Shown: one piece after another, positions 44,114-51,931 of the stretch
Numbering within the stretch: position 1 is the stretch's first letter
How the letters are laid out: every line of letters starts with the position of its first letter
Assembly: GCA_016192455.1 (NCBI GenBank)
Contig: JACPUC010000011.1
Location: 62,001 to 126,000, forward strand
Source of the DNA: Candidatus Tectimicrobiota bacterium
Lineage (GTDB): Bacteria; JACPUC01
Direction of reading: 5' to 3'
DNA length: 64,000 bases
Program-made: the position numbers and the translations under genes
The notes under the pieces: model-generated
What the model saw: the letters and a program-made list of their open reading frames with translations, nothing else
What the model was told of the DNA's origin: nothing
Database searches by the model: none

Positions 44114-44968
44114 ATGGCGTACTGGCTCACCCAGACGTTCAACGGCCTGACGTTCGGCATGCTCCTCTTCCTCCTTGCCGCCGGCCTCTCCCTCATCTTC
44201 GGCTTGATGCGCATTGTGAACCTCGCCCATGGTTCGTTCTACCTGCTGGGGGCCTACCTCGCTCTGACCGTCAGCCAGCTCACGGGGAGCTTCCTCCTGG
44301 CTGTCCTGGGGGCCGCCGCCGTCGTGGCCTGCCTTGGCATCGTCATCGAGCGGCTCTTCCTGCGGCGGGTGCAGAACCAGGAGCTGCCGCAGGTCCTCCT
44401 CACGTTCGGCTTCATCTTCGTCCTCGAGGACATCGCCCTGTGGCTCTGGGGAGCCATCCCTACCCTGCTGGAGAAGCCGGTGCTCTTCGCCGGCTCACTG
44501 CAGATCGGCGGCATCGTCGTGCCGAGCTACCGCATCCTGATCGTCGTCGTGGGGCTGCTCATCGCGGCGGCTCTCTGGGCGCTGCAGTCGCGCACCCGCA
44601 TCGGCGCGATCATTCGGGCGAGCGTGGACGATGAGGAGATGGCGCGCGGGCTGGGCATCAACACCCCCCGGATGTTCACCTGGATGTTCGCCCTGGGCTG
44701 CTTCCTCGCCGCCCTGGGGGGAGTGATGGGAGGCGCGCTGGTGGGGATGTACCCGGGCGCCGGCTTTGAGATTCTGGTGTTGGCGCTTGTCGTGGTCATC
44801 GTCGGGGGACTGGGGAGCCTGCGCGGCGCCTTCATCGGCAGCCTCCTGGTGGGGCTGTTGGACAACTTCGGCAAGGCGCTGTTTCCCGAGCTGTCGTTGT
44901 TCACCATCTTTGCCCCCATGGCGATCGTGCTTGCGGTGAAGCCAACCGGCCTCTTTGGAAGAGCCTGA
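44114..44968 (+). CDS. livH: HAAT-family ABC transporter permease, LivH type
   Basis: A 284-residue permease of the third liv set. The N-terminal hallmark is GMLLFLLAAGLSLIFGLMRIVNLAHGSFYLLGAY; the coupling loop RASVDDEEMARGLGINTPRMF is near 172-192. It uses the classical AHG-type motif, closer to the first liv set than to the second. GAGG is adjacent to the ATG. Confidence 0.9.
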   Translation: MAYWLTQTFNGLTFGMLLFLLAAGLSLIFGLMRIVNLAHGSFYLLGAYLALTVSQLTGSFLLAVLGAAAVVACLGIVIERLFLRRVQNQELPQVLLTFGFIFVLEDIALWLWGAIPTLLEKPVLFAGSLQIGGIVVPSYRILIVVVGLLIAAALWALQSRTRIGAIIRASVDDEEMARGLGINTPRMFTWMFALGCFLAALGGVMGGALVGMYPGAGFEILVLALVVVIVGGLGSLRGAFIGSLLVGLLDNFGKALFPELSLFTIFAPMAIVLAVKPTGLFGRA

Positions 44969-44972
44969 GCCG

Positions 44973-45911
44973 ATGCGTCGCTCCACCCTCATCGCGGCGG
45001 TGATCCTGGCGGTCCTGGTGGTTTGGCCGTTCGTCGTGCCCGCCTATACGCGCGGCCTGATGATCCAGACGTTGATCCTGGCGATCTTCGCCATGAGTCT
45101 GGACGTGCAGCTCGGCTACACCGGCCTCCCCTCCCTCGGCCATGCGGCCTACTTCGGGGCGGCCGGGTTCACGGCGGCGCTGCTCATCCTGCACGTCACC
45201 ACCAATTTCTGGCCCATCCTGGCCGCCTGCCTCGGCGTGGCGGCCCTGGGAGCCGCCCTCTTCGGGCTGCTGGCGCTGCAGACCACCGGCGCCTACTTCC
45301 TCATGATCACCCTGGCGCTGGCGCAGGTGCTCTGGGGGCTGGCCTTCAAGTGGCGCTCGTTCACGGGGGGAGAGGATGGCCTGCCCGGCGTCAGCCGGCC
45401 CGACCTGAAGCTGCCGATCTCGCTCTGGAACGACACGACCTTTTACTTCTTCGTGCTCATCACCTTCCTGATCAGCACGGCCCTGCTGCTGCTGCTGGTG
45501 CGTTCCCCCTTCGGCCAGGCCCTCAAGGGGGTGCGGGAGAATGCGCTGCGGATGCGCGCCCTGGGCTACAACGTCTGGCTCTTCAAGTACCTCGGCTTCA
45601 TCATCGCGGGCGTCTTCGCCGGCGTCGCGGGCATGCTCTTCGTCTTCTACAACGGCCACGTCAGCGCCTCCGACTTGAGCATCACGATGTCGGGCCGGGT
45701 GCTCCTGATGGTCATCCTGGGTGGGACGGGGACCCTCGTCGGGCCGATCTTCGGCTCCTTCGCCATTGTCTTCCTGGAGAATGAAATCAGCTCGCAGATC
45801 GAGCGCTGGCCCATTGTCATGGGGGCAATCTACATCGCCGTGGTGCTCTTCGCGCCCCAGGGCGTGATCGGCCTGCTGAAGAGCTGGAGCGCGCGATGGG
45901 GGCGGGCATGA
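44973..45911 (+). CDS. livM: HAAT-family ABC transporter permease, LivM type
   Basis: A 312-residue permease starting 4 bases after livH. The hallmark is AMSLDVQLGYTGLPSLGHAAYFGAAGF near residues 34-60; the coupling loop VRENALRMRALGYNVWLFKY is near 187. The following ATPase start lies inside its last codons, indicating coupling. Confidence 0.9.
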   Translation: MRRSTLIAAVILAVLVVWPFVVPAYTRGLMIQTLILAIFAMSLDVQLGYTGLPSLGHAAYFGAAGFTAALLILHVTTNFWPILAACLGVAALGAALFGLLALQTTGAYFLMITLALAQVLWGLAFKWRSFTGGEDGLPGVSRPDLKLPISLWNDTTFYFFVLITFLISTALLLLLVRSPFGQALKGVRENALRMRALGYNVWLFKYLGFIIAGVFAGVAGMLFVFYNGHVSASDLSITMSGRVLLMVILGGTGTLVGPIFGSFAIVFLENEISSQIERWPIVMGAIYIAVVLFAPQGVIGLLKSWSARWGRA

Positions 45912-46654
45912 AACCCTTGCTCGTTGAGTCGGTCACGAAGAACTTCGGGGGCTTCAACGCCCTCAACGGGGTGACGCTCGACTTCGAGCCGGGCGAGCGG
46001 CGCGCCATCATCGGGCCCAACGGCGCCGGCAAGACGACCCTCTTCAACGTCATCACCGGCGTCCTGCCGCCCTCGGCTGGCCGGGTCGTTCTCTTCGGGC
46101 GCGACGTCACCCGCCTCCCCATGCACCGGCGATCGGCCTTGGGGCTGGCGCGGACCTTCCAGATCAACACCCTCTTCCCGAAGCTGACGATCACGGAGAA
46201 CGTGGCCCTGGCGGTGCAGGCCCAGACGCGCCTGCGCTACGTCTGCTATCGCCCCTGGCGCGCCTACCGGGCACTGACCGAGCGCTGCGACGCCCTCCTG
46301 ACCGCGTGGGGCCTGTGGGACCTGCGCGACGCGCGGGTGAGCGAACTCTCCTACGGCGACCAGCGCCAAGTCGAGATCGTCCTTGCCATGGCCACGCAGC
46401 CCAAGGTCCTGCTGCTCGACGAACCGACCGCGGGACTCTCCACCGCCGAGACCGCCGTCGTCACCGCCTTGATCAAGCAGCTCGATCCGAGCATCACCAT
46501 CGTGCTCATCGAGCACGACATGGACGTGGCCCTGCACCTGGCCGAACGCATCACCGTGCTGCATTACGGCGAGAAAGTCGCCGAGGGCTCCCCCGAGGAG
46601 ATCAAGACAAACCCCCTCGTCGCCGAGATTTACCTCGGCGCGGGGCTGACGTGA
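45896..46654 (+). CDS. livG: HAAT-family ABC transporter ATPase, LivG type
   Basis: A 252-residue ATPase: Walker A GPNGAGKTT near residue 41, LARTFQINTLFPKLTITENVAL near 85, LivG-type signature LSYGDQRQVEIVLAMA near 149, Walker B VLLLDEPTAGLS near 169 and IEHDMD near 203. The ATG at 45896 overlaps livM by 16 bases; an ATG at 45908 is also possible. Confidence 0.9.
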   Translation: MGAGMKPLLVESVTKNFGGFNALNGVTLDFEPGERRAIIGPNGAGKTTLFNVITGVLPPSAGRVVLFGRDVTRLPMHRRSALGLARTFQINTLFPKLTITENVALAVQAQTRLRYVCYRPWRAYRALTERCDALLTAWGLWDLRDARVSELSYGDQRQVEIVLAMATQPKVLLLDEPTAGLSTAETAVVTALIKQLDPSITIVLIEHDMDVALHLAERITVLHYGEKVAEGSPEEIKTNPLVAEIYLGAGLT

Positions 46655-46661
46655 GGGAAGG

Positions 46662-47366
46662 ATGCTCGAGGTCGAGGATATCCACACCTACTACGGCGAC
46701 AGCTACGTCATCCAGGGGGTGTCGCTGCGGGTGCCGGAGCACGCCGTCGTCGCCGTGCTCGGACGCAACGGCGTCGGCAAGACGACCCTGGTGCGCTCCA
46801 TCATCGGCTTCACCCCGCCGCGGCGGGGGAGCATTCGCTTCAAGGGCGTGGAGATCAGCCGCCAGCCGGCCTACAAGATCGTTCGGGCGGGGATCGGCCT
46901 GGTGCCGCAGGGGCGGCGCATCTTCCGCTCCCTGACGGTGAGGGAGAACCTGGAGGTGGCCTCCCTGGCCCGCCCGCCCGGCCGGGCCAGCCGCTGGACC
47001 CCGGACAGCATCGGCAAGCTCTTCCCGCGGCTGCGCGAGCGCGCCTCCCATGCCGGCGTCAAGCTCAGCGGCGGGGAACAGCAGATGCTGGCGATCGCCC
47101 GCGCCCTGCTGAGCAACCCCGAGCTCCTCCTGCTGGACGAGCCGACCGAGGGCCTGGCGCCCCTCTTGGTGCGCGAGCTGCACGCCCTGATCCGCACCCT
47201 CAAAGACGAGGGATTCTCCATCCTACTGATCGAGCAGAACCTCCCCTTCGCCCTCACCCTGGCCGATCACGTCCACGTCATGAGCAAGGGCCGCATCGTC
47301 TATGACGCCCCGCCGGCCGATCTCATGCACAACGAGGCGGTGAAGTCGCGCTACCTGGGCATCTGA
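46662..47366 (+). CDS. livF: HAAT-family ABC transporter ATPase, LivF type
   Basis: A 234-residue ATPase: Walker A GRNGVGKTT near residue 34, GLVPQGRRIFRSLTVRENLEVA near 82, signature LSGGEQQMLAIARALL near 132 and Walker B LLLLDEPTEGLAP near 152. It starts 7 bases after livG and ends the operon. Beyond it lie the tandem composite repeats. Confidence 0.9.
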   Translation: MLEVEDIHTYYGDSYVIQGVSLRVPEHAVVAVLGRNGVGKTTLVRSIIGFTPPRRGSIRFKGVEISRQPAYKIVRAGIGLVPQGRRIFRSLTVRENLEVASLARPPGRASRWTPDSIGKLFPRLRERASHAGVKLSGGEQQMLAIARALLSNPELLLLDEPTEGLAPLLVRELHALIRTLKDEGFSILLIEQNLPFALTLADHVHVMSKGRIVYDAPPADLMHNEAVKSRYLGI

Positions 47367-47463
47367 TGGTCGCGCGCCGCCTGCCGCCGGCGGCGGGCGA
47401 GGGGCCCTGCCCGTCGCAGCGGCCTAATCCCCGCGCGGCGCCGAACGGCAGGCAGGGACGTTC

Positions 47464-47795
47464 CGGCAGCTCCCCATGGGCCTTCGGCCCACCCGCAAGG
47501 TCATGAAAATAAGCGCGCGCACTTCTTTCTCGGCAGGCTTTCATCCCATCGACCGTAGGGCGGTTCGCGAACCGCCCCTACCAGCGGCATGCAAGGAACC
47601 ACTGATGAACACGGATGGACACTGATATTTGTGTGAACCCGCGTCCATCTGTGCTTCCTCCCCCTCCCTTCTCCGCGTCCTCTGCGTCTCCGCGGTGCAC
47701 TCCATTCAACCGCAAAGACGCAGAGAACGCAGAGGTGAAGGAGACTGGCCGCATGACCGTCAGCCGCACCATCACGTGAAATCAACCACGTAGAC
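47464..47795 (-). repeat. Composite hairpin repeat, copy B (reverse orientation)
   Basis: Reverse-orientation copy of the element at 4281-4811: GCCCATGGGG tail (about 47472-47481), the 20-bp palindrome GGGCGGTTCGCGAACCGCCC at 47558-47577, the GGAACCACTGATGAACACGG inverted-repeat module, the CGCAGAGGAC/GTCCTCTGCG stem module, and the AATCAACCACGTAG end near 47790. About 250 bases (47541-47785) are nearly identical to 48031-48275. Small open frames inside are not genes. Confidence 0.85.
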
Positions 47796-48302
47796 GCTTA
47801 TTTCCGGTTTATAGGGAGCGACCGTCTCTCATGTCGAAGGGTTCGGCGCCCTGGGTGTAGGGGCACCGCTGTCTGCGCCCCGGCGTGGCGGCTCAGCGGG
47901 GACGACTCGGAGGGCGGGGCAAGCCCTGCCCCTAAGGGTCCGCACATCCCGTCCGCTACACGACGCACGGTGGCAAACCTGCAATGTCGTGAAATCAACC
48001 ACTTGGGGGTTCTTTTCCCCAAGCAGGCCTCCGTCCCATCGACCGTAGGGGCGGTTCGCGAACCGCCCCTGCCAGCGGCATGCAAGGAACCACTGATGAA
48101 CACGGATGGACACTGATATTTGTGTGAACCCGCGTCCATCTGTGCTTCCTTCCCCTACCTTCTCCGCGTCCTCTGCGTCTCCGCGGTGCACTCCATTCAA
48201 CCGCAAAGACGCAGAGAACGCAGAGGTGAAGGAGACTGGCCGCATGACCGTCAGCCGCACCATCACGTGAAATCAACCACTTCGAGGTTCTCTTTTCTAA
48301 GC
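47796..48302 (-). repeat. Composite hairpin repeat, copy C (reverse orientation)
   Basis: The fullest reverse-orientation copy: it begins near GAGCGACCGTCTCTCATG (47817), includes the CATTGCAGGTTTGCC-equivalent module, the second GTGGTTGATTT module, the 24-bp palindrome at 48047-48070, the foreign-looking but conserved inverted repeats and the terminal AGAGAACCTCGAAGTGGTTG module. It aligns along its whole length with copy A at 4281-4745. Confidence 0.85.
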
Positions 48303-48400
48303 AGGTGGTTGGCGTGAAGCGGGGGCGCTGCGAAGTCCGTCCGAGGCGCTCGGCGCGGCGGCTCACTCGTGTCGTCCGCGACGGCTCACTCCGGCCCGCC

Positions 48401-49771
48401 TCAGCGCAGGTCCAGCTTGAAGCCGTCCCAGGCGCGCAGGAAGCGCAGGTGGGCGCCGTCCTGCCACTCCGAGAGGTAGATGGGGCGCACCGCGTCGCCG
48501 CTGCGGGAGAACTTGAAGTCTCCGGTGACGCCCCGGTACTCCAGGCGCCGCATGACGTTGAAGAGCTGGTCGCCGCTGGTCCCCGCCTTGCGGAAGGCGT
48601 TGGCGAGCACGAGCACGGCGTCGTAGGCGAAGGCATGCCACTCGTCGCCTCCCCCCGGCAAGGTCGGCAGCCGCTGCTGGGAGGCCGGCGACGCCTTGCC
48701 CGTGATATGGCCCGGTTCGTACCCCCTGCCGACGAGGACGCCGTTGCCGGCGGTGTCCGTGATGTCGTAGAAGAAGGGGTGAGCCAGCTCCTGACCACCG
48801 AGGAACGGCACCTCCCAGCCCAGCTTGCGCGCCTGCCGCACGATGAGCGCGCTCTCCGTCATCGGGCCGCGCAGGAGGACCGCCTGCGGCTTCAGCAAGT
48901 TCAGGTTGTGCAAAAGGGCCGAGAACTCCGTCCTGCCGAGCTCGTAGTATTGCACCGTGAGGAGCGAGGTGCCGTCCTTCCGCTGCAGGGTGATGGAGCG
49001 CAGGCTCTCCGCGAGATCGCGCCCCGCGGCGCTGTCCGGCCCCACCAGGGCGAAGCTGCGCCAGCCGCGGTCGGCGGCGGCGTAGTCGATGAGGTTGCCG
49101 TAGAGGAGCTCGGCTGATGGGCTGACGCGGAAGACGGTGCGGCTGCCGCCGCGGGTGACCGCGGGCGCATCGTCGGAGAAGACGAGCTGCGGGATGTTCG
49201 CATTGGCGCTGACCGGCAGGACGGCCTGGACCTCGGCGCCGCTGAGGCCGGTGATGAGGGCCGCCACCTGATAGGTGGAGAGGGCGCGCTCGGCGGCGGC
49301 AAGGGCCTCGCCGGCGGTGCCGCGGGTGTCTTCGAAGATGAGGCGCAGGTGCCTGCCGTCGATGCCTCCCGCGGCATTGAACGTGGCGACGGCCATCTCG
49401 ATGGCCCGCTTCGAGGGCTGGAAGAGCGGCGCAAACTCTCCGCTCAAGGGGCCGAGCACGCCGATGGGAAGGGGGAGGGCGGGCGGAGCCTCTTCCGTCG
49501 GCGCCTGCCGAATGGCGGGAGGCGCGGTCGGCTGGGCCAGGGTGGTCAATCCCTGTGCCGCGACGAGGAGCAGCGTGACAGCCGTCAGGGCCGCCGACAG
49601 GCCCAACCGCCCGCCGCGCCGCGCCTCCCAGGCAGTCCGCGGCCCGTTCACGCGCCCGCCAAGCGGCGACCTGCGCTGCGTGGGAGAGGGCACTGCCGGC
49701 TCCACCTCGCCCTCCTGCAAAGCTCCATCGGTGGCCTCGCCGCGGGAACCGGCGCCGCGCCGTCTCGGCAT
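48401..49771 (-). CDS. HAAT-family solute-binding protein, LivK type, atypical N-terminus
   Basis: A 456-residue frame. The binding-protein fold begins LPIGVLGPLSGEFAPLFQPSKRAIEMAVATFNAAGGIDGR (about residue 100), later VFSDDAPAVTRGGSRTVFRVSP. Before it lies a hydrophobic segment (LGLSAALTAVTLLLVAAQG, about 57-75) preceded by a long charged stretch. A GTG at 49651 (VNGPRTAWEARRGGR) would give a normal signal-anchor and is a better start than the ATG at 49771. It is the last gene of a minus-strand catabolic group. No permease is adjacent. Confidence 0.8.
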   Translation of the reverse strand: MPRRRGAGSRGEATDGALQEGEVEPAVPSPTQRRSPLGGRVNGPRTAWEARRGGRLGLSAALTAVTLLLVAAQGLTTLAQPTAPPAIRQAPTEEAPPALPLPIGVLGPLSGEFAPLFQPSKRAIEMAVATFNAAGGIDGRHLRLIFEDTRGTAGEALAAAERALSTYQVAALITGLSGAEVQAVLPVSANANIPQLVFSDDAPAVTRGGSRTVFRVSPSAELLYGNLIDYAAADRGWRSFALVGPDSAAGRDLAESLRSITLQRKDGTSLLTVQYYELGRTEFSALLHNLNLLKPQAVLLRGPMTESALIVRQARKLGWEVPFLGGQELAHPFFYDITDTAGNGVLVGRGYEPGHITGKASPASQQRLPTLPGGGDEWHAFAYDAVLVLANAFRKAGTSGDQLFNVMRRLEYRGVTGDFKFSRSGDAVRPIYLSEWQDGAHLRFLRAWDGFKLDLR

Positions 49772-49849
49772 CCCTCGCCTTGACCGGCCCGAGGCAGCTC
49801 CCGAGGGCCGCCGCGGGCGCCCGCTGCTCGCCCTGGAGCTGGGCGCACC

Positions 49850-50512
49850 TCACTCCCGCAGCATGGCGCTGACTCGCGCCGGCGCCGCGTCGGCGCCCCG
49901 CAGAGGCATCGGGAAGGCCTGCACGAGGTAGCGTCCAGGGGCGAGGGGGGTGAGGTTCAGGTTCTCGATGATCAGCACCTCGGCGCCGAGGAGGGTGCGG
50001 TGGATGGGGTAGGCAAAGTCCTTGCCGCGCAGCGGAAACGGCATATCCGGCGTGACGAAATCGACCCCCACCATCTTCGCGCCGCGCTCGACGAGCCAGC
50101 GCGCCAGCTCCTCCTCGAGGTAGGGATGGAGGTGGTAGTCCTGCTCACCCCACTTCGCCCCCCAGCCGGTCTTGAAGAGGAGGATGTCGCCGGCCCTGAT
50201 CTCCAGCCCCGTTCGCTCCACGTCGGCGACGCTGAAGCCTTCCTTGCCGGGACGTGCAATCGGCACCACGATCCCTTCCCCGGCGAAGCGGTCCAGGCTG
50301 AGCTGGTCGATCGTCTTGCCGCCGGGCACGAAGTGCACCGGGGCGTCCACGTGGGTGCCCAGGTGCGTGCCGCCGCGGTATTCCATCATGCTGAAATCAG
50401 CGCTCGCCGAGGTTTGCAGGCTCTTCAGCGTCGGCCCCGGCACCACGTGCCCATGGGGCATGCCCTCGTAGATCGGCTGCGACAGGTCCACCCAGCGCAG
50501 GGCCATGGTCAT
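49850..50512 (-). CDS. Cyclase-family (kynurenine formamidase-like) metal hydrolase
   Basis: A 220-residue enzyme with the family metal motif GTHLGTHVDAPVHF (HxGTHxDxPxH-type, about residues 49-62). Upstream WVDLSQPIYEGMPHG is the family N-terminus; VGVDFVTPDMPFP and HRTLLGAEVLIIENLNL complete the fold. Members hydrolyse N-formyl-kynurenine, isatin or related amides and cyclic compounds. It sits 45 bases after the FlK-like gene and before LivK. Amide or ring hydrolysis of an imported compound is inferred. Confidence 0.87.
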   Translation of the reverse strand: MTMALRWVDLSQPIYEGMPHGHVVPGPTLKSLQTSASADFSMMEYRGGTHLGTHVDAPVHFVPGGKTIDQLSLDRFAGEGIVVPIARPGKEGFSVADVERTGLEIRAGDILLFKTGWGAKWGEQDYHLHPYLEEELARWLVERGAKMVGVDFVTPDMPFPLRGKDFAYPIHRTLLGAEVLIIENLNLTPLAPGRYLVQAFPMPLRGADAAPARVSAMLRE

Positions 50513-50557
50513 GGCCGTTCCTTATCCCCCAGCGCGCCCGATGCCGGCGCGGCGCCG

Positions 50558-50944
50558 TCAGCTCTTCTTCTCGCCGGCGAAGCGCTGCTTATTCACCACC
50601 ACGCGCACGTGCGTGCCCTCGCCGATCTTCGTCTCGCCGTTCCACGACTCGACCTCGAAGGTGACGCGGCGCTTGTTGATCTCCTTCACCTTTGAGGTGG
50701 TCCTGATCGTATCCCCAACCTTTGCGGCGGCCAGGTGGAAGACGTTGACGTGGTAGCCGACCGAGGCGTCCCCCTCTTCGAAGTGGCGCTCCAGGATGAG
50801 GCGGGAGCACTGCTCGATGAGGCGAATCATCGAGGGGGTGGAGAGGACCGATTGGACATTCGGCCCCATGTGCGAGATGCCGTCGCTCGGCTGCACCACG
50901 TGCGCCGTCTCATTTGATTCACCTACGTGAAGGCCGTCCTTCAT
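50558..50944 (-). CDS. FlK-like hot-dog thioesterase
   Basis: A 128-residue single hot-dog domain. T36, E44 and H70 (STPSMIRLIEQ and VFHLAAA) reproduce the spacing of the FlK fluoroacetyl-CoA thioesterase catalytic residues T42, E50 and H76 (8 and 26 residues apart), and MKDGLHVG plus GEGTHVRVVV match the family ends. It likely hydrolyses a small acyl-CoA; fluoroacetate specificity is not implied, since FlK's special lid is not evident. The start at 50944 matches the family N-terminus. Confidence 0.82.
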   Translation of the reverse strand: MKDGLHVGESNETAHVVQPSDGISHMGPNVQSVLSTPSMIRLIEQCSRLILERHFEEGDASVGYHVNVFHLAAAKVGDTIRTTSKVKEINKRRVTFEVESWNGETKIGEGTHVRVVVNKQRFAGEKKS

Positions 50945-51049
50945 CGTCCCTTCTCCTGCTGGTTCGCTGCCCCCTGGGGCCACTCCATCAACATGGGGGG
51001 CTCCCCGCCGGGCATTCTCAGGCCCCGCCGTGGCCTCCCCTTGCCCGCG

Positions 51050-51071
51050 GAATGTTCCACGTGGAACATTC
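51050..51071. promoter_or_regulatory. parS-type ParB-binding site
   Basis: A 22-bp perfect palindrome centred on CACGTG; its core TGTTCCACGTGGAACA (51053-51068) matches the chromosomal parS consensus TGTTNCACGTGNAACA. It lies in the spacer between the RidA and FlK-like genes. ParB (Spo0J) loads CTP-dependent clamps here during chromosome segregation. No parA or parB gene is in the window. Confidence 0.85.
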
Positions 51072-51118
51072 TCGGCAAGCTACGGAAATCCTTACCTCTC
51101 AGCGTCGCCGCCCCGTCC

Positions 51119-51583
51119 TCACGACTTGAGCTGCACGACCATCTCCACCTCGACGGAGATATTCGAGGGCAGGGCGGCGACGCCGATGGCCGAGCGCGCG
51201 TGGCGCCCGCGCTCGCTCCAGAGCTCGACGAGCAGGTCCGAAAAGCCATTGATGACAAGGGGGGACTTCTCGAACCCTTCCGGCGCGTTCACGAAGCCGA
51301 GCACCTTGACGATGCGCTCCACCTGGTCGAGGTCGCCGACGATGGCCTTGATGTTGCCGAGGGAGTTGACGGCGCAGAGCTTCGCCGCCGCGTAGCCCTC
51401 TTCCATGCTGATGTCGCGCCCCACCTTGCCTTTGTAGACCAGGGCGCCGTCCTTGCGCGGCCCCACCCCCGAAACGAACACAAGGTTGCCGACGCGGATC
51501 GCTGGCTCATACGTGCCGGCGGCCTTCATCGGGGTGGGGAGTTTCAGACCCATGCGTTCCAGCTTTGCTTCAATTTCGCCCAT
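51119..51583 (-). CDS. RidA/YjgF-family protein
   Basis: A 154-residue member of the Rid family (reactive enamine/imine deaminases; also includes aminomuconate deaminases). The typical N-terminus is LGLKLP-like (MGLKLPTPMKAAGTYEPAIRVGNLVFVSGVGP) and the centre has NSLGNIKAIVGDLDQVERIVKVLGFVNAPEGF. It is of the longer Rid subgroup, and the C-terminal RSAIGVAALPSNISVEVEMVV replaces R-x-x-V-x-V-x-x-LP. GGAAGG precedes the ATG at 51583, which is preferred to an ATG 13 codons earlier. Confidence 0.87.
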   Translation of the reverse strand: MGEIEAKLERMGLKLPTPMKAAGTYEPAIRVGNLVFVSGVGPRKDGALVYKGKVGRDISMEEGYAAAKLCAVNSLGNIKAIVGDLDQVERIVKVLGFVNAPEGFEKSPLVINGFSDLLVELWSERGRHARSAIGVAALPSNISVEVEMVVQLKS

Positions 51584-51640
51584 GATATCCTTCCATTCTT
51601 GGTATGGCGACCGTGACGCCACTCTCCCGAAACTAACCCC

Positions 51641-51646
51641 AGTGTA
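51641..51646 (-). promoter_or_regulatory. Extended -10 element before the RidA gene
   Basis: On the minus strand the sequence reads TGCTACACT: a TACACT -10 with an upstream TGC extension, about 60 bases before the ATG. No good -35 is visible. Confidence 0.4.
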
Positions 51647-51788
51647 GCAAAGTTACGGCGCCGCCGCATCCGGAAGACGCGGGGATACCCGGCCGGCTGC
51701 GACCTGACGCTGCCGCCTAGTGTTACGTCTCACAAGTTCCATCCTAAATTCGACGCCTTCTTTGTGCCATCTGCCGGGGGAAATTTTT

Positions 51789-51895
51789 TGTGGGGGACCC
51801 TTGCTCCCCCACACCCCCACTCCCCGCGAGCTGCTACGCAGCTCGCGGAGTTGGGGTGCGCGAGGGGGCGAGGCTCCCTCGCAAATCTATACGAT
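51789..51895. repeat. Double stem-loop repeat, uninterrupted form
   Basis: First hairpin: TGTGGGGGA (51789-51797) with TCCCCCACA (51805-51813). Second: CCGCGAGCTGC (51824-51834) with GCAGCTCGCGG (51838-51848), loop TAC. Then TTGGGGTGCGCGAGGGGGCG and CTCCCTCGC. The same framework recurs at 55541-55637 with a different second loop. The rest of the 51584-51931 spacer (about 51720-51788) shows an AT-richer patch and no gene. Confidence 0.75.
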
Positions 51896-51931
51896 CTAAT
51901 TTGAGAAACAGCACACGAGAGACCTCGCCCC

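Noticed and set aside
47578-48317. Small open frames inside the composite repeats (similar peptides in each copy)
   Set aside because: Their similarity reflects DNA repeat identity; they cross hairpins and palindromes and lack ribosome-binding sites.
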